The notes: generated by a model not told the origin, from the sequence alone. Counted from the stretch's first letter, positions 1 to 5,662 are shown. The stretch: 7,831 nucleotides of DNA from Gorillibacterium sp. (GCA_014380705.1 JACMJI010000379.1:1-7831), one strand, 5' to 3'. Made by a program: numbers and translations.

Positions 1-17
1 CAGTATAACTGTTTAGG

Positions 18-177
18 GCAGCCCAAAAGCCAAAAGTGGAGGATTTGAGTGTTGAGCGGAGAGTTTACGTGGCGCCTTTGAAATGGCATCCTTTCCTTCG
101 TCTAATCAGAGGATGCCATTTTAAGAGTGCCCGAAGCCAACATTCAAATTTGTAACATCAGTGGTTTCTGGGCAGCC
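18..177. repeat. Structured intergenic repeat, copy 1 (possible ncRNA)
   Basis: About 160 bp that matches 4213-4373 along its whole length and folds on itself in the same way. Stems I can pair by eye are 21-32 with 162-173 (11 of 12 positions, including one G-U), 41-54 with 138-151 (14 pairs, three of them G-U), 71-78 with 123-131 (one bulged A at 126), and 81-92 with 110-121 (12 perfect pairs). Compared with the other copy, several paired positions change on both sides at once, so folding appears to be conserved. No reading frame is conserved. I do not recognise it as a known riboswitch or RNA family. It could be a structured RNA or a non-autonomous hairpin-type mobile repeat. Confidence 0.75.
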
Positions 178-197
178 AGACTGTTGGTTTCTGGGCA
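162..197 (+). repeat. 13-bp direct repeat at the end of structured copy 1
   Basis: TGGTTTCTGGGCA occurs at 162-174 and again at 185-197, 23 bp apart. The first occurrence is the right arm of the outer stem of the structured repeat. The second could pair with the same left arm (21-32) as an alternative, or may be left over from a slipped or nested copy. Confidence 0.6.
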
Positions 198-215
198 ATT
201 TTATATAAGGTTTTT

Positions 216-306
216 TCGGCTCTTAGCCAAACGCAGTGAACGAGGAACCCGGAACAGCAAACACACGGGGCCAAAGGACGCCGAAGGCATTTAATGCTTG
301 ATTATT
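216..306. repeat. Shared GC-rich motif, copy A
   Basis: Positions 270-284 read GCCAAAGGACGCCGA, identical to 3039-3053, and the match continues loosely (GGC[A/G]TTTA...CTTGAT) to about 306. Both copies place a small GCC-GA-GGC hairpin directly after AAAGGA and start about 50-90 bases upstream with a GGC-N5-GCC hairpin (218-228 here). The middle parts align only weakly. The function is unknown; it may be a second dispersed element or a structured RNA. Confidence 0.45.
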
Positions 307-597
307 AATGAAATTATTCTTGGTCTACAATGGTTTGCTGAAATCAGCATATTGAGGCGGGGCAAATGCCATACTAAGTGAGAAACAGGTGGCTTTCCTG
401 TAAATATAAGAAGGGATAAGTGATCACCCTGTCTTTTTTTATGTTTAATTAGGAATGCACGGTGATTTTTTTGCCTAAAAAAAGGACGAACCGAGGGACT
501 GCAGCAGTCCACTCATTAATGGTTGCTTTATGTGAAATTTCATGCATTAAGTACTAAAGGACTAGAACAAATAATGGATAAAAGTGTTTAATATCGG

Positions 598-643
598 ATC
601 CACTCGTTTAAATAACTCTTATGACAAAGAGAGGAGAGTGGAT
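598..643 (+). promoter_or_regulatory. Possible hairpin leader upstream of glgC
   Basis: ATCCACTC at 598-605 is perfectly complementary to GAGTGGAT at 636-643, and inside it CTCTT (616-620) pairs with AAGAG (627-631). The right arm covers a purine-rich GAGGAGAG and an ATG at 642 that opens a 12-codon frame (MYNLTIVPGYGP, stop 678-680) ending 39 bases before glgC. This could be a leader peptide with a hidden start, or an operator-like palindrome. A GGGTAT at 666-671 resembles a sigma-B -10 but has no good -35 at the right distance. Confidence 0.3.
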
Positions 644-719
644 GTACAACCTGACAATTGTGCCGGGGTATGGACCGTAGTCGGAGAAATATCTTATTTT
701 AATTACGAAAGGTGATCTT

Positions 720-1919
720 ATGAAGCAAACAGAATGCGTGGCGATGTTGCTCGCGGGTGGTGAAGGCCGTAGGTTAGGCAACCTGACTGCTAATATTGCT
801 AAACCAGCCGTGCATTTTGGCGGAAAATATCGCATCATTGATTTTACGTTAAGCAATTGCGTGAATTCTGGAATAGATACAGTTGGGGTGTTAACCCAAT
901 ATCAGCCATTATCCTTGCATACTCACATCGGTAATGGAGCATCTTGGAGAATGGACCGACAGATCGGCGGGGTCACTCTTTTACCATCCAATGATGTGAA
1001 TGGCACTTCCCAACCCTACAAGGGAACGGCTAACGCCGTTTATCAGAATATGAGTTTTATTCAGCAGTACCAGCCTAAATATGTACTCATTATTTCCGGT
1101 GATCATATTTATAACATGGATTACCAAACCATGCTTGATTACCATAAAGCGCAGAAAGCAGATGCCACCATTTCAGTAATTGAAGTAAAGCTGGAGGAAG
1201 CAAGCCGCTTTGGGATCATGCATACGAACCTCAATAATCGCATTACCGATTTTATCGAAAAGCCTGCTGAGCCGAAAAGCAACCTTGCTTCAATGGGCAT
1301 CTATATTTTTAACTGGGAGGTTCTTCAAGCTTATCTAGAGCAGGATGAACGGGACCCCGCGTCAAGCAACGATTTTGGTAAGGATATTATTCCTTCACTG
1401 CTTAAAGAGCAAGCAAACCTCTACGCTTATCCCTTTGATGGGTACTGGAAGGATGTCGGGACCGTTAACAGTCTATGGGAGTCCCATATGGACCTCCTTG
1501 AAACAAATGGCGTGATTACGCTAAATACACAGGAATGGCCGCTTTATACCAACTGTGTAAATCCTGCTCCCTCATTCATTGCACCCAGTGCAAGAATTAG
1601 TCGATCAATCGTTAGTGATGGCTGTAGTGTCGACGGGGAGATCGATCATTCGGTGATTTTCTGCAATGTGGAAATTGGACAAGGGACCCTTGTTGTTGAT
1701 AGTGTGATCATGCCTGGAGCTCAGATTGGCAAAAACGTCATCATACGCAAAGCGATTATTGGCGAACAAGCGGTCATTCGGGATGGTTCGATAGTCGGGG
1801 ACTTTGAAGGCTCGGAGATAACCGTTGTTGGTGATAAAGAAATTGTGCTGATGGAAAATAACAAACAAGCCAAACGGTTTATTCCCCGCAAACAGGTAAG
1901 ACTTGTTAATATTGGTTAA
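720..1919 (+). CDS. glgC: Glucose-1-phosphate adenylyltransferase (ADP-glucose pyrophosphorylase)
   Basis: Makes ADP-glucose from ATP and glucose 1-phosphate, the committed step of bacterial glycogen synthesis, in the cytoplasm. The 399-residue protein has the full family layout. An N-terminal nucleotidyltransferase domain carries [10 protein letters not shown] (residues 11-20), [16 protein letters not shown] (27-42), GTANAVYQN (102-110), [10 protein letters not shown] with the catalytic-type Asp128, FIEKP with the sugar-phosphate Lys181, [11 protein letters not shown] (215-225) and the WKDVGT loop (243-248). A C-terminal left-handed beta-helix of hexapeptide-type repeats spans about 285-370. 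Length is close to the usual 380-430. The start is fixed by AAAGGTGAT at 708-716. The gene stands alone: no glgA, glgB, glgD or glgP lies next to it, and a terminator follows directly. It might therefore act with genes elsewhere, or be the GlgC half of a GlgC/GlgD pair. Confidence 0.95.
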   Translation: MKQTECVAMLLAGGEGRRLGNLTANIAKPAVHFGGKYRIIDFTLSNCVNSGIDTVGVLTQYQPLSLHTHIGNGASWRMDRQIGGVTLLPSNDVNGTSQPYKGTANAVYQNMSFIQQYQPKYVLIISGDHIYNMDYQTMLDYHKAQKADATISVIEVKLEEASRFGIMHTNLNNRITDFIEKPAEPKSNLASMGIYIFNWEVLQAYLEQDERDPASSNDFGKDIIPSLLKEQANLYAYPFDGYWKDVGTVNSLWESHMDLLETNGVITLNTQEWPLYTNCVNPAPSFIAPSARISRSIVSDGCSVDGEIDHSVIFCNVEIGQGTLVVDSVIMPGAQIGKNVIIRKAIIGEQAVIRDGSIVGDFEGSEITVVGDKEIVLMENNKQAKRFIPRKQVRLVNIG

Positions 1920-1945
1920 TCCTATACTACAAATGCAGGTTGTCG

Positions 1946-1986
1946 AACAAGCAGAAAGCTGAGAAGCTAATCTGCTTGTTTTTTTT
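1946..1986 (+). terminator. Rho-independent terminator of glgC
   Basis: AACAAGCAGA (1946-1955) pairs perfectly with TCTGCTTGTT (1971-1980), followed by a run of T to 1986. The 15-base loop contains an AGCT-GAGA-AGCT inner hairpin. It sits 27 bases after the glgC stop. Confidence 0.9.
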
Positions 1987-2081
1987 GTTGTTTAGTATGG
2001 TTCATTGGTCAGGGTAAGGTTTAATAAAGTATATCTTTAGCAACAAATTTTTCTGTAAAAGCTGTACTGGAGGCGGACAAT

Positions 2082-2342
2082 ATGACAGAACTTCTATGGC
2101 TGCTGATGATTGCTGTCGCTATTGGTCACATTACAGGGTTGCCGGCACGTGGTAGTATCCCTGGCGGCGTGCTTGGAACGTCAATGGCAGCCTTTGCGGG
2201 TGCTTGGCTGGGCAAACTTTTCTTGGGATCCTTTGGTCCCCATCTGGATGGATTCTTCTTTCTCCCTTCTGTTATTGGTTCCGTTGGGTTTGTTATTCTC
2301 ATCTGTTTACTATCAAGGGCAACAAGTCGCCCCATTGGGTAG
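2082..2342 (+). CDS. GlsB/YeaQ/YmgE-family stress response membrane protein
   Basis: An 86-residue, strongly hydrophobic protein with three likely membrane segments (about residues 3-20, 28-50 and 57-79). It carries the family's glycine-rich core: a GxxARG turn, then IPGGVLG, AGAWLGKL and GPHLDGF. Transglycosylase-associated (GlsB/YeaQ/YmgE) proteins are small inner-membrane proteins linked to general stress; their molecular role is not established and no enzyme activity is implied. The start is supported by TGGAGG at 2068-2073. It is followed after 27 bases by the secreted protein at 2370, so the two are likely one transcript. A GGGTAA at 2012-2017, preceded by TGTTTA at 1989-1994, resembles a sigma-B promoter, but the 17-base spacer is too long for a confident call. 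Confidence 0.8.
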   Translation: MTELLWLLMIAVAIGHITGLPARGSIPGGVLGTSMAAFAGAWLGKLFLGSFGPHLDGFFFLPSVIGSVGFVILICLLSRATSRPIG

Positions 2343-2369
2343 CACGGTATTAGCAAGGAGGGGAATTCT

Positions 2370-2933
2370 ATGAACCGAGTATTTGCAACAATCATACTAA
2401 TGGCTAGTTTAATTCTATTAGATAGTGGACAGGGGCATTTTTCCGTCACAAGTTGGACAAACCCTCTACAGGCGGAGAAGCTTACTCCTCAAGTCGTGAC
2501 TAACCAATCCTATACCCCACTGGTCCTTGAAACCAAGAAAGAATCAGACATTGATTTGGACGAGGTTAATGGAATCTCTCTTCATGATGACCGGGAGGCC
2601 GTTCTTGCTAAAAAAGGAGTACCCTTAGAGATTACTCAAGATCCTTTCATAAAAGATATGGAGATATATCGTTATGAAGATATAGAAGTTGCTTTCTTGG
2701 GAAAAACTGTTGATAGTCTATCTATTCTTATCAAGAGTAACGGTAGTTTTAAAGTCGACGGCTTGACCGTGGAACAAACGCCGGAGTCTATTCACCATTT
2801 TCTTGGTAATCCGGATTATGTAGCGGAGGACGGGGTTGTCTACCAGCGTGGAGAATCCGTGCTCAAGGTATACCTGGAGCCAGGGCTAAATGAAATTGTT
2901 GTGATTCGCTATTATTCCCTAGCGAACATCTGA
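2370..2933 (+). CDS. Secreted or membrane-anchored protein with two similar domains
   Basis: 187 residues. The N-terminus (MNRVFATIILMASLILLDSG) looks like a signal peptide or single anchor. There is no cysteine, so it is not a lipoprotein. After a linker, two alike segments follow: residues about 68-120 (GISLHDDREAVLAKKGVP...YRYEDIEVAFLGKTVDSLSI) and 131-181 (GLTVEQTPESIHHFLGNPD...YQRGESVLKVYLEPG-NEIVVI). The shared pattern, a helix with V/I..LG.P, then Y-rich strands and a closing I.V.I strand, resembles SmpA/BLIP-type repeats. That is a fold-level impression, not an assignment. AAGGAGGGG at 2355-2363 fixes the start. It probably shares a transcript with the GlsB-like gene and ends at the terminator at 3008-3041. 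Function unknown; exported envelope protein is as far as the sequence goes. Confidence 0.75.
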   Translation: MNRVFATIILMASLILLDSGQGHFSVTSWTNPLQAEKLTPQVVTNQSYTPLVLETKKESDIDLDEVNGISLHDDREAVLAKKGVPLEITQDPFIKDMEIYRYEDIEVAFLGKTVDSLSILIKSNGSFKVDGLTVEQTPESIHHFLGNPDYVAEDGVVYQRGESVLKVYLEPGLNEIVVIRYYSLANI

Positions 2934-2950
2934 AATCGATTGCCGGTTGA

Positions 2951-3066
2951 GGCGATAAGCCGATGAGCGGGCCGAGACCGGGCGCGAGAGGCAGGTGCCG
3001 ATAAACAGGCAAAAAAGTCGGTTTTCACCGACTTTTTTGCCAAAGGACGCCGATAGGCGTTTATCC
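2951..3066. repeat. Shared GC-rich motif, copy B, with terminator hairpin inside
   Basis: GCCAAAGGACGCCGA at 3039-3053 is identical to 270-284, and the following bases (TAGGCGTTTATCCTTGAT) track copy A. Here ACGCC-GATA-GGCGT forms a 5-bp hairpin (3047-3060), and a GGC-N5-GCC hairpin lies at 2951-2961. Copy A has GGCC where this copy has GGC, a 28-base terminator hairpin, then GCC, as if the hairpin stem were extended or inserted at that point. The 2941-3000 stretch is more GC-rich than its surroundings. Confidence 0.45.
3008..3041. terminator. Strong bidirectional terminator
   Basis: GGCAAAAAAGTCGG (3008-3021) and CCGACTTTTTTGCC (3028-3041) are perfect 14-bp complements around a six-base loop (TTTTCA). 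A- and T-tracts flank the GC core, so it works on both strands: it ends the transcript of the 2370 gene on plus and of the 3087 gene on minus. Confidence 0.92.
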
Positions 3067-3086
3067 TTGATGCCAACATGTTTAAG

Positions 3087-3257
3087 CTATTTACCAAACA
3101 TGGGGAATACATAACGTACCAAGAAATATAAGGCGCCAAAGAAAATAATAATGTAGGCACTGTATCTAATCATGGTGGAGGCGACTAAGCTTGAGTCACG
3201 TTTTTCTACAATATTAGTACTTTTGCGTTCCACGTCGATATCATTGTGCTGATCCAT
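3087..3257 (-). CDS. Small single-pass membrane protein
   Basis: 56 residues: a polar, charged N-terminal half (MDQHNDIDVERKS...), then one membrane segment (about residues 29-51, RYSAYIIIFFGALYFLVRYV) and a short FPMFGK tail. I chose the ATG at 3257 over the longer frame to 3320 because AAAGGGTGA lies 8 bases upstream of it and the extra N-terminal residues look random. It is divergent from rsbV copy 1 and convergent with the 2370 gene. A sigma-B-like promoter lies upstream (3285-3310). I do not recognise the family; it may be a small envelope stress protein. Confidence 0.7.
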   Translation of the reverse strand: MDQHNDIDVERKSTNIVEKRDSSLVASTMIRYSAYIIIFFGALYFLVRYVFPMFGK

Positions 3258-3284
3258 AAAGTTGTTCACCCTTTCGATAGTTCT

Positions 3285-3310
3285 AATAATTTTTACACAA
3301 TTTAGAATGG
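3285..3310 (-). promoter_or_regulatory. Sigma-B-like promoter for the 56-aa membrane protein
   Basis: On the minus strand GGTTCA, 14 bases, then GTGTAA. The -35 hexamer and spacing are the same as before rsbV copy 2; the -10 differs by one base from GGGTAA. It lies about 28-50 bases upstream of the chosen start. Confidence 0.5.
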
Positions 3311-3383
3311 ATTGAACCAAAAAAAGTGAATTGTTTGTCCTTTTTTGTTATGCTAGTGTTAAATATTATAATGGGGTGACCGA

Positions 3384-3734
3384 ATGGAACGTAAAAATTT
3401 TGACGTTCAAGTGAAAGAAATGACGGATCATGTTACCGTCTATCTTCGCGGAGAGTTGGACTTGGCTGTGGCCGCCCAATTTCGTGCAGTAGTGGAACCG
3501 CTTATTCCAATCAAGAAACAAGTCATCTTAAATTTAGAAAACCTAACCTACATTGATAGCACGGGGATGGGGATAATTATTTTTTTGCTAAAAGCCAGAA
3601 ATGGAGAGGGCAACAAATTTGCCGTCGAGAATATCCCCGCTAATATAAAGAAGTTATTTGATCTCACGGGAATCACCAAGTTTCTCCCCATCCATGACCC
3701 AACGTCAGATCCTACAATGAGGGAGAATTTATGA
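3384..3734 (+). CDS. Anti-anti-sigma factor, RsbV-like, copy 1
   Basis: A 116-residue single STAS-domain protein. The signature TYIDSTGMGI (residues 55-64) contains Ser59, the position that RsbW-type kinases phosphorylate in RsbV and SpoIIAA. GELDL near residue 23 and the LFDLTGITKFL helix near 90 complete the family pattern. Unphosphorylated RsbV binds RsbW and frees the sigma factor. GGGGTGA at 3373-3379 supports the start. It overlaps the next gene by ATGA (3731-3734), so the pair is translationally coupled. It resembles the second RsbV (5710-6069) in layout but is clearly diverged, so this is an old duplication. No sigma gene follows this pair. I leave the symbol empty because which copy is the true RsbV cannot be told from one sequence. 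Confidence 0.9.
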   Translation: MERKNFDVQVKEMTDHVTVYLRGELDLAVAAQFRAVVEPLIPIKKQVILNLENLTYIDSTGMGIIIFLLKARNGEGNKFAVENIPANIKKLFDLTGITKFLPIHDPTSDPTMRENL

Positions 3735-4168
3735 GCATAAGCAAGCAGATCTCCCTTTCATTGCCAGCAGAAGCCAACTACATTGACATCGCCCGGCTAA
3801 CTTTATATGGAATTTCCAATAAAATGGGTTTCTCCTATGAGGATATCGAGGATATGAAGGTGGCCATAGCAGAAGCATGCAATAACGTAGTCCTTCACGC
3901 TTACCAAGGAGTTGATAAGGGCACGATTGATATTAACTTTGAGATGAGTGAAACCAAGCTGATAATAACGGTTAGTGATAATGGAGCCAGCTTTGATTAT
4001 GAGCCTATTGCTGAACATTTAACTCCCCATCATAACAAGTCATTAGATGAGATAACGGCGGGTGGACTTGGGATCTACTTGATGCAAGCACTTATGGATC
4101 AGGTTGATGTGAAGAGCGACAAGGGTACAACGCTTATCCTGACTAAGTATCTACAGCCTATTGAATAA
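3731..4168 (+). CDS. Anti-sigma factor / serine kinase, RsbW-like, copy 1
   Basis: A 145-residue GHKL-type kinase domain. It has the N box EACNNVVLHAY (residues 48-58), the G1-type DNG (83-85) and the G2-type GGLGIYLMQALMD (111-123), so ATP binding looks intact. RsbW proteins bind and silence a sigma factor and phosphorylate the partner RsbV. YIDIARLTLYGIS and GFSYEDIEDMKVA are close to RsbW rather than SpoIIAB. It is roughly 60% identical by eye to copy 2 at 6066-6515, with the middle segment (residues about 60-108) most diverged. Unlike copy 2 it is not followed by a sigma gene; a structured repeat and terminator follow instead. It may sequester the same SigB, another sigma factor, or work only with its own RsbV. 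Confidence 0.9.
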   Translation: MSISKQISLSLPAEANYIDIARLTLYGISNKMGFSYEDIEDMKVAIAEACNNVVLHAYQGVDKGTIDINFEMSETKLIITVSDNGASFDYEPIAEHLTPHHNKSLDEITAGGLGIYLMQALMDQVDVKSDKGTTLILTKYLQPIE

Positions 4169-4212
4169 TTGTTTTAGGTAAAATCACTCACTCAATGGTT
4201 TCCGTAAAAAAA

Positions 4213-4373
4213 GCTGCTTAAGAAACCTGAAGTGGAGAATTTGAGTGTCGAGTGTAGAGTTTACGCGGCGCCTTTGAAAGGGCATCGTATCCTTCGTCTA
4301 GTCAGAGGATGCCATTTCAAGAGCGCCCGAAACCGACATTCAAATTCGTAACGTCACTGGTTTCTTAAGCAGC
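4213..4373. repeat. Structured intergenic repeat, copy 2 (possible ncRNA)
   Basis: 161 bp matching 18-177. Stems: 4213-4227 with 4359-4373 (15 perfect pairs), 4237-4250 with 4334-4347 (14 pairs, one G-U), 4267-4274 with 4319-4327 (one bulged A at 4322), and 4277-4286 with 4308-4317 (one mismatch). The outer stem here reads GCTTAAG... where copy 1 reads GCCCA..., yet both stay paired. It begins 44 bases after the rsbW copy 1 stop and is followed three bases later by a plus-strand terminator, so it could be the 3' region of the rsbV-rsbW message or a separate small RNA. Confidence 0.78.
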
Positions 4374-4376
4374 CTG

Positions 4377-4399
4377 ATCGCTCGAATGAGCGATTTTTT
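4377..4399 (+). terminator. Terminator after structured copy 2
   Basis: ATCGCTC (4377-4383), loop GAAT, GAGCGAT (4388-4394), then T to 4399. The T run is only on the plus strand, so it ends the rsbV/rsbW copy 1 transcript or an RNA made from the structured repeat. It would not be efficient for dps on the minus strand. Confidence 0.88.
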
Positions 4400-4432
4400 G
4401 CTCTATCGGAAAGTATAAATATTAGATAAGGT

Positions 4433-4894
4433 TCATTTTGATCCCGCATAGGCGCGAAGCATCCAAGTATTCTTCTGCAAGTCTGCTATAATTTGAATGT
4501 ACAGATCAGCGGTAGAATCATCTTCTTCCTTTTCCGTAACTTTAATTGCAGCTTTAAGCTCACTAACCAGCTGATCAAAGTCCTTCAGCAATTGTTTGAG
4601 CATTTGTTTCGACGTTTCACCGCCACTCGCTTCGTCAATGGTACTAATCGCTAAGCATTCCTTGAGTGTAGCTACAGGATTACCCTGCAGGGCCAGGATA
4701 CGTTCAGCCAATTCATCCAATTTCTCACCAGCGTAGTTATACATTTCTTCGAATTTCTCATGAAGATCAAAGAAGTTTTCACCTGTAACATACCAGTGAT
4801 AATTGTGGAGCTTGGTGAACATGACTGTCCAGTTCGCAACTTGTTGATTCAGCGTTTCTTGAACGGTTGTCGTTTTGGTTGCTGCAGTTGCCAT
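4433..4894 (-). CDS. dps: Dps/MrgA-family DNA-binding ferritin-like protein
   Basis: Dps proteins form 12-subunit cages that oxidise and store iron and can coat DNA, protecting against peroxide. The 153-residue protein has the family core LHNYHWYVTGENFFDLHEKFEEMY. Aligned to the Listeria-type ferroxidase site, the ligands are His33, His45, Glu49, Asp60 and Glu64, all present. ERILALQGNPVATLKE is also typical. The short N-terminus (MATAATKTTT) has few basic residues, so DNA binding through that tail is uncertain. AAAGGAGGG about 9 bases upstream supports the start. A sigma-B-like promoter (4939-4964) and a tandem repeat array lie in front. It is transcribed away from the DUF948 gene. Hydrogen peroxide protection under general stress fits the neighbours. 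Confidence 0.93.
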   Translation of the reverse strand: MATAATKTTTVQETLNQQVANWTVMFTKLHNYHWYVTGENFFDLHEKFEEMYNYAGEKLDELAERILALQGNPVATLKECLAISTIDEASGGETSKQMLKQLLKDFDQLVSELKAAIKVTEKEEDDSTADLYIQIIADLQKNTWMLRAYAGSK

Positions 4895-4938
4895 AATTTA
4901 ATTCCCTCCTTTAGGGATAGTATCTGTTCCACTACTCT

Positions 4939-4964
4939 ATACCCCGAAGTCTTCACAATGAATA
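4939..4964 (-). promoter_or_regulatory. Sigma-B-like promoter of dps
   Basis: On the minus strand TATTCA, 14 bases, GGGTAT. The -10 is the exact sigma-B consensus, and the start codon lies about 45 bases downstream. The -35 keeps the TTCA found at the other candidate sites. Confidence 0.6.
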
Positions 4965-4972
4965 ATAATCTA

Positions 4973-5063
4973 GATTCACATCATCTTGATTCACATCATC
5001 TTGATTCACTTCATTTTGACTCACTTCATCTTGGACTCACTTCATCTTGATTCACATAATCTT
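4973..5063 (+). repeat. Six-unit 15-bp tandem repeat between dps and the DUF948 gene
   Basis: The unit is GATTCACATCATCTT, with starts at 4973, 4988, 5003, 5018, 5034 (one extra base before it) and 5049. Units 1 and 2 are identical; the others differ at one to three positions. The last unit supplies the GATTCA -35 of the next promoter, so each unit carries a -35-like hexamer. The array fills the space between the two divergent promoters. Confidence 0.92.
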
Positions 5064-5074
5064 AATAAGGGTAC
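5049..5074 (+). promoter_or_regulatory. Sigma-B-like promoter of the DUF948 gene
   Basis: GATTCA (5049-5054), 14 bases, GGGTAC (5069-5074), the same spacing as at the sigB operon. The start codon is 45 bases downstream. Confidence 0.6.
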
Positions 5075-5118
5075 TAAAATAATACATAGACATAGACGCG
5101 GGACTGGAGGAATGGCTC

Positions 5119-5568
5119 ATGATTTGGGAAATTAGCGTAGCGGTTGTCGCATTGGCATTTGTAATATTGGTGTTTTTTTTAGTAAGAACATTAACCGTAG
5201 TACAGCAATCATTGCAAGAAATGAATTATACAATCAATAATCTCCAAGAAGAGTTAAACGATGTTAGTTCAGAGGTGAAGGGGCTGATCCGTAATACCAA
5301 TCAGATTACCCTTGATTTACGAACGAAGATGAAATCACTGGATTCGCTTTTTGGAACTGCGGAGAATGTTGGTGATACACTTGAGGTCGTCACCTCATCC
5401 ATACGCAATATTTCCAATCGCTTTCTAACGAATCAGAACACGAACATAGTAGAGCAAGCTGAGGATAAGGGAGTATATAAGGTAATCAAAGCGGTTACAT
5501 CCATGTATAATATATGGCAAAAGGTTAAGGCAAATCGAAACCACAAGAAACGAGAAGCCTCTGGTTAA
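5119..5568 (+). CDS. DUF948 domain protein, YtxG-like general stress protein
   Basis: 149 residues: one N-terminal membrane segment (residues about 5-23, ISVAVVALAFVILVFFLV), then a coiled-coil-like stretch (about 27-60, QQSLQEMNYTINNLQEELNDVSSEVKGL) and a second helical region, ending in a basic tail (KANRNHKKRE). This is the DUF948/YtxG layout. In Bacillus subtilis, ytxG sits with ytxH in a stress-induced operon; here a YtxH-like gene lies about 2 kb away at the right edge. GGAGG at 5106-5110 supports the start. No clear terminator separates it from rsbV copy 2, so read-through into the sigB operon is possible. Molecular role unknown. Confidence 0.8.
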   Translation: MIWEISVAVVALAFVILVFFLVRTLTVVQQSLQEMNYTINNLQEELNDVSSEVKGLIRNTNQITLDLRTKMKSLDSLFGTAENVGDTLEVVTSSIRNISNRFLTNQNTNIVEQAEDKGVYKVIKAVTSMYNIWQKVKANRNHKKREASG

Positions 5569-5636
5569 TTTATGAGATCAAGCGGTGGTATTTCGCGAGC
5601 CGAAGGGGTTGATTCATTATTGCTAAATGTTTATAT

Positions 5637-5662
5637 GGTTCAGATTTTTCATCCTAGGGTAA
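5637..5662 (+). promoter_or_regulatory. Sigma-B-like promoter of the rsbV-rsbW-sigB operon
   Basis: GGTTCA (5637-5642), 14 bases, GGGTAA (5657-5662). It matches the sigma-B consensus GGTTTA-N14-GGGTAT except one base in each hexamer. Position directly before rsbV matches the autoregulatory promoter known in Bacillus subtilis. TAGGAGGA at 5695-5702 follows as the ribosome binding site. Confidence 0.68.

Larger units (their letters stand above)
1..597. other. Long intergenic region without a convincing gene
   Basis: No frame here has a good ribosome binding site plus protein-like composition; the minus-strand frame at 291-512 looks like a chance opening. Besides the structured repeat (18-177) it holds: a GCCAAAGGACGCCGA motif at 270-284 shared with 3039-3053; a short hairpin at 361-370; a weak terminator-like AGGG...CCCT followed by seven T at about 412-437; and a small perfect hairpin GGACTG-CAG-CAGTCC around 496-511. 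The gene to the left, if any, ends before the window starts. Confidence 0.5.

Noticed and set aside
270..304. c-di-GMP, c-di-AMP or other known riboswitch at the GGACGCC motif
   Set aside because: Only a few bases resemble the GGACGCAAAGCC part of c-di-GMP-I riboswitches; the other conserved elements are missing and no suitable gene follows closely.
291..512. 73-residue minus-strand reading frame
   Set aside because: No ribosome binding site, unusual residue mix, and it lies across repeat and hairpin sequence.
3258..3320. N-terminal extension of the small membrane protein
   Set aside because: The longer frame has no ribosome binding site, overlaps the promoter region, and reads as random sequence, whereas the ATG at 3257 has AAAGGGTGA in front.
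3345..3372. TTGTTA-N16-TATAAT as a sigma-A promoter for rsbV copy 1
   Set aside because: Good hexamers, but the transcript would start at or after the ribosome binding site (3373-3379), leaving a nearly leaderless message. The real promoter is probably elsewhere.
3731..4168. spoIIAA-spoIIAB-sigF sporulation operon as the identity of either cassette
   Set aside because: The RsbW C-terminal block and neighbours match general-stress systems, one cassette has no sigma gene, and the surrounding genes are stress rather than sporulation genes.
4213..4373. Insertion sequence or classic MITE
   Set aside because: There is no transposase, no evident target-site duplication, and the terminal arms differ between copies while staying paired. 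MITE ends are normally kept as sequence, not only as pairing. Not fully excluded.
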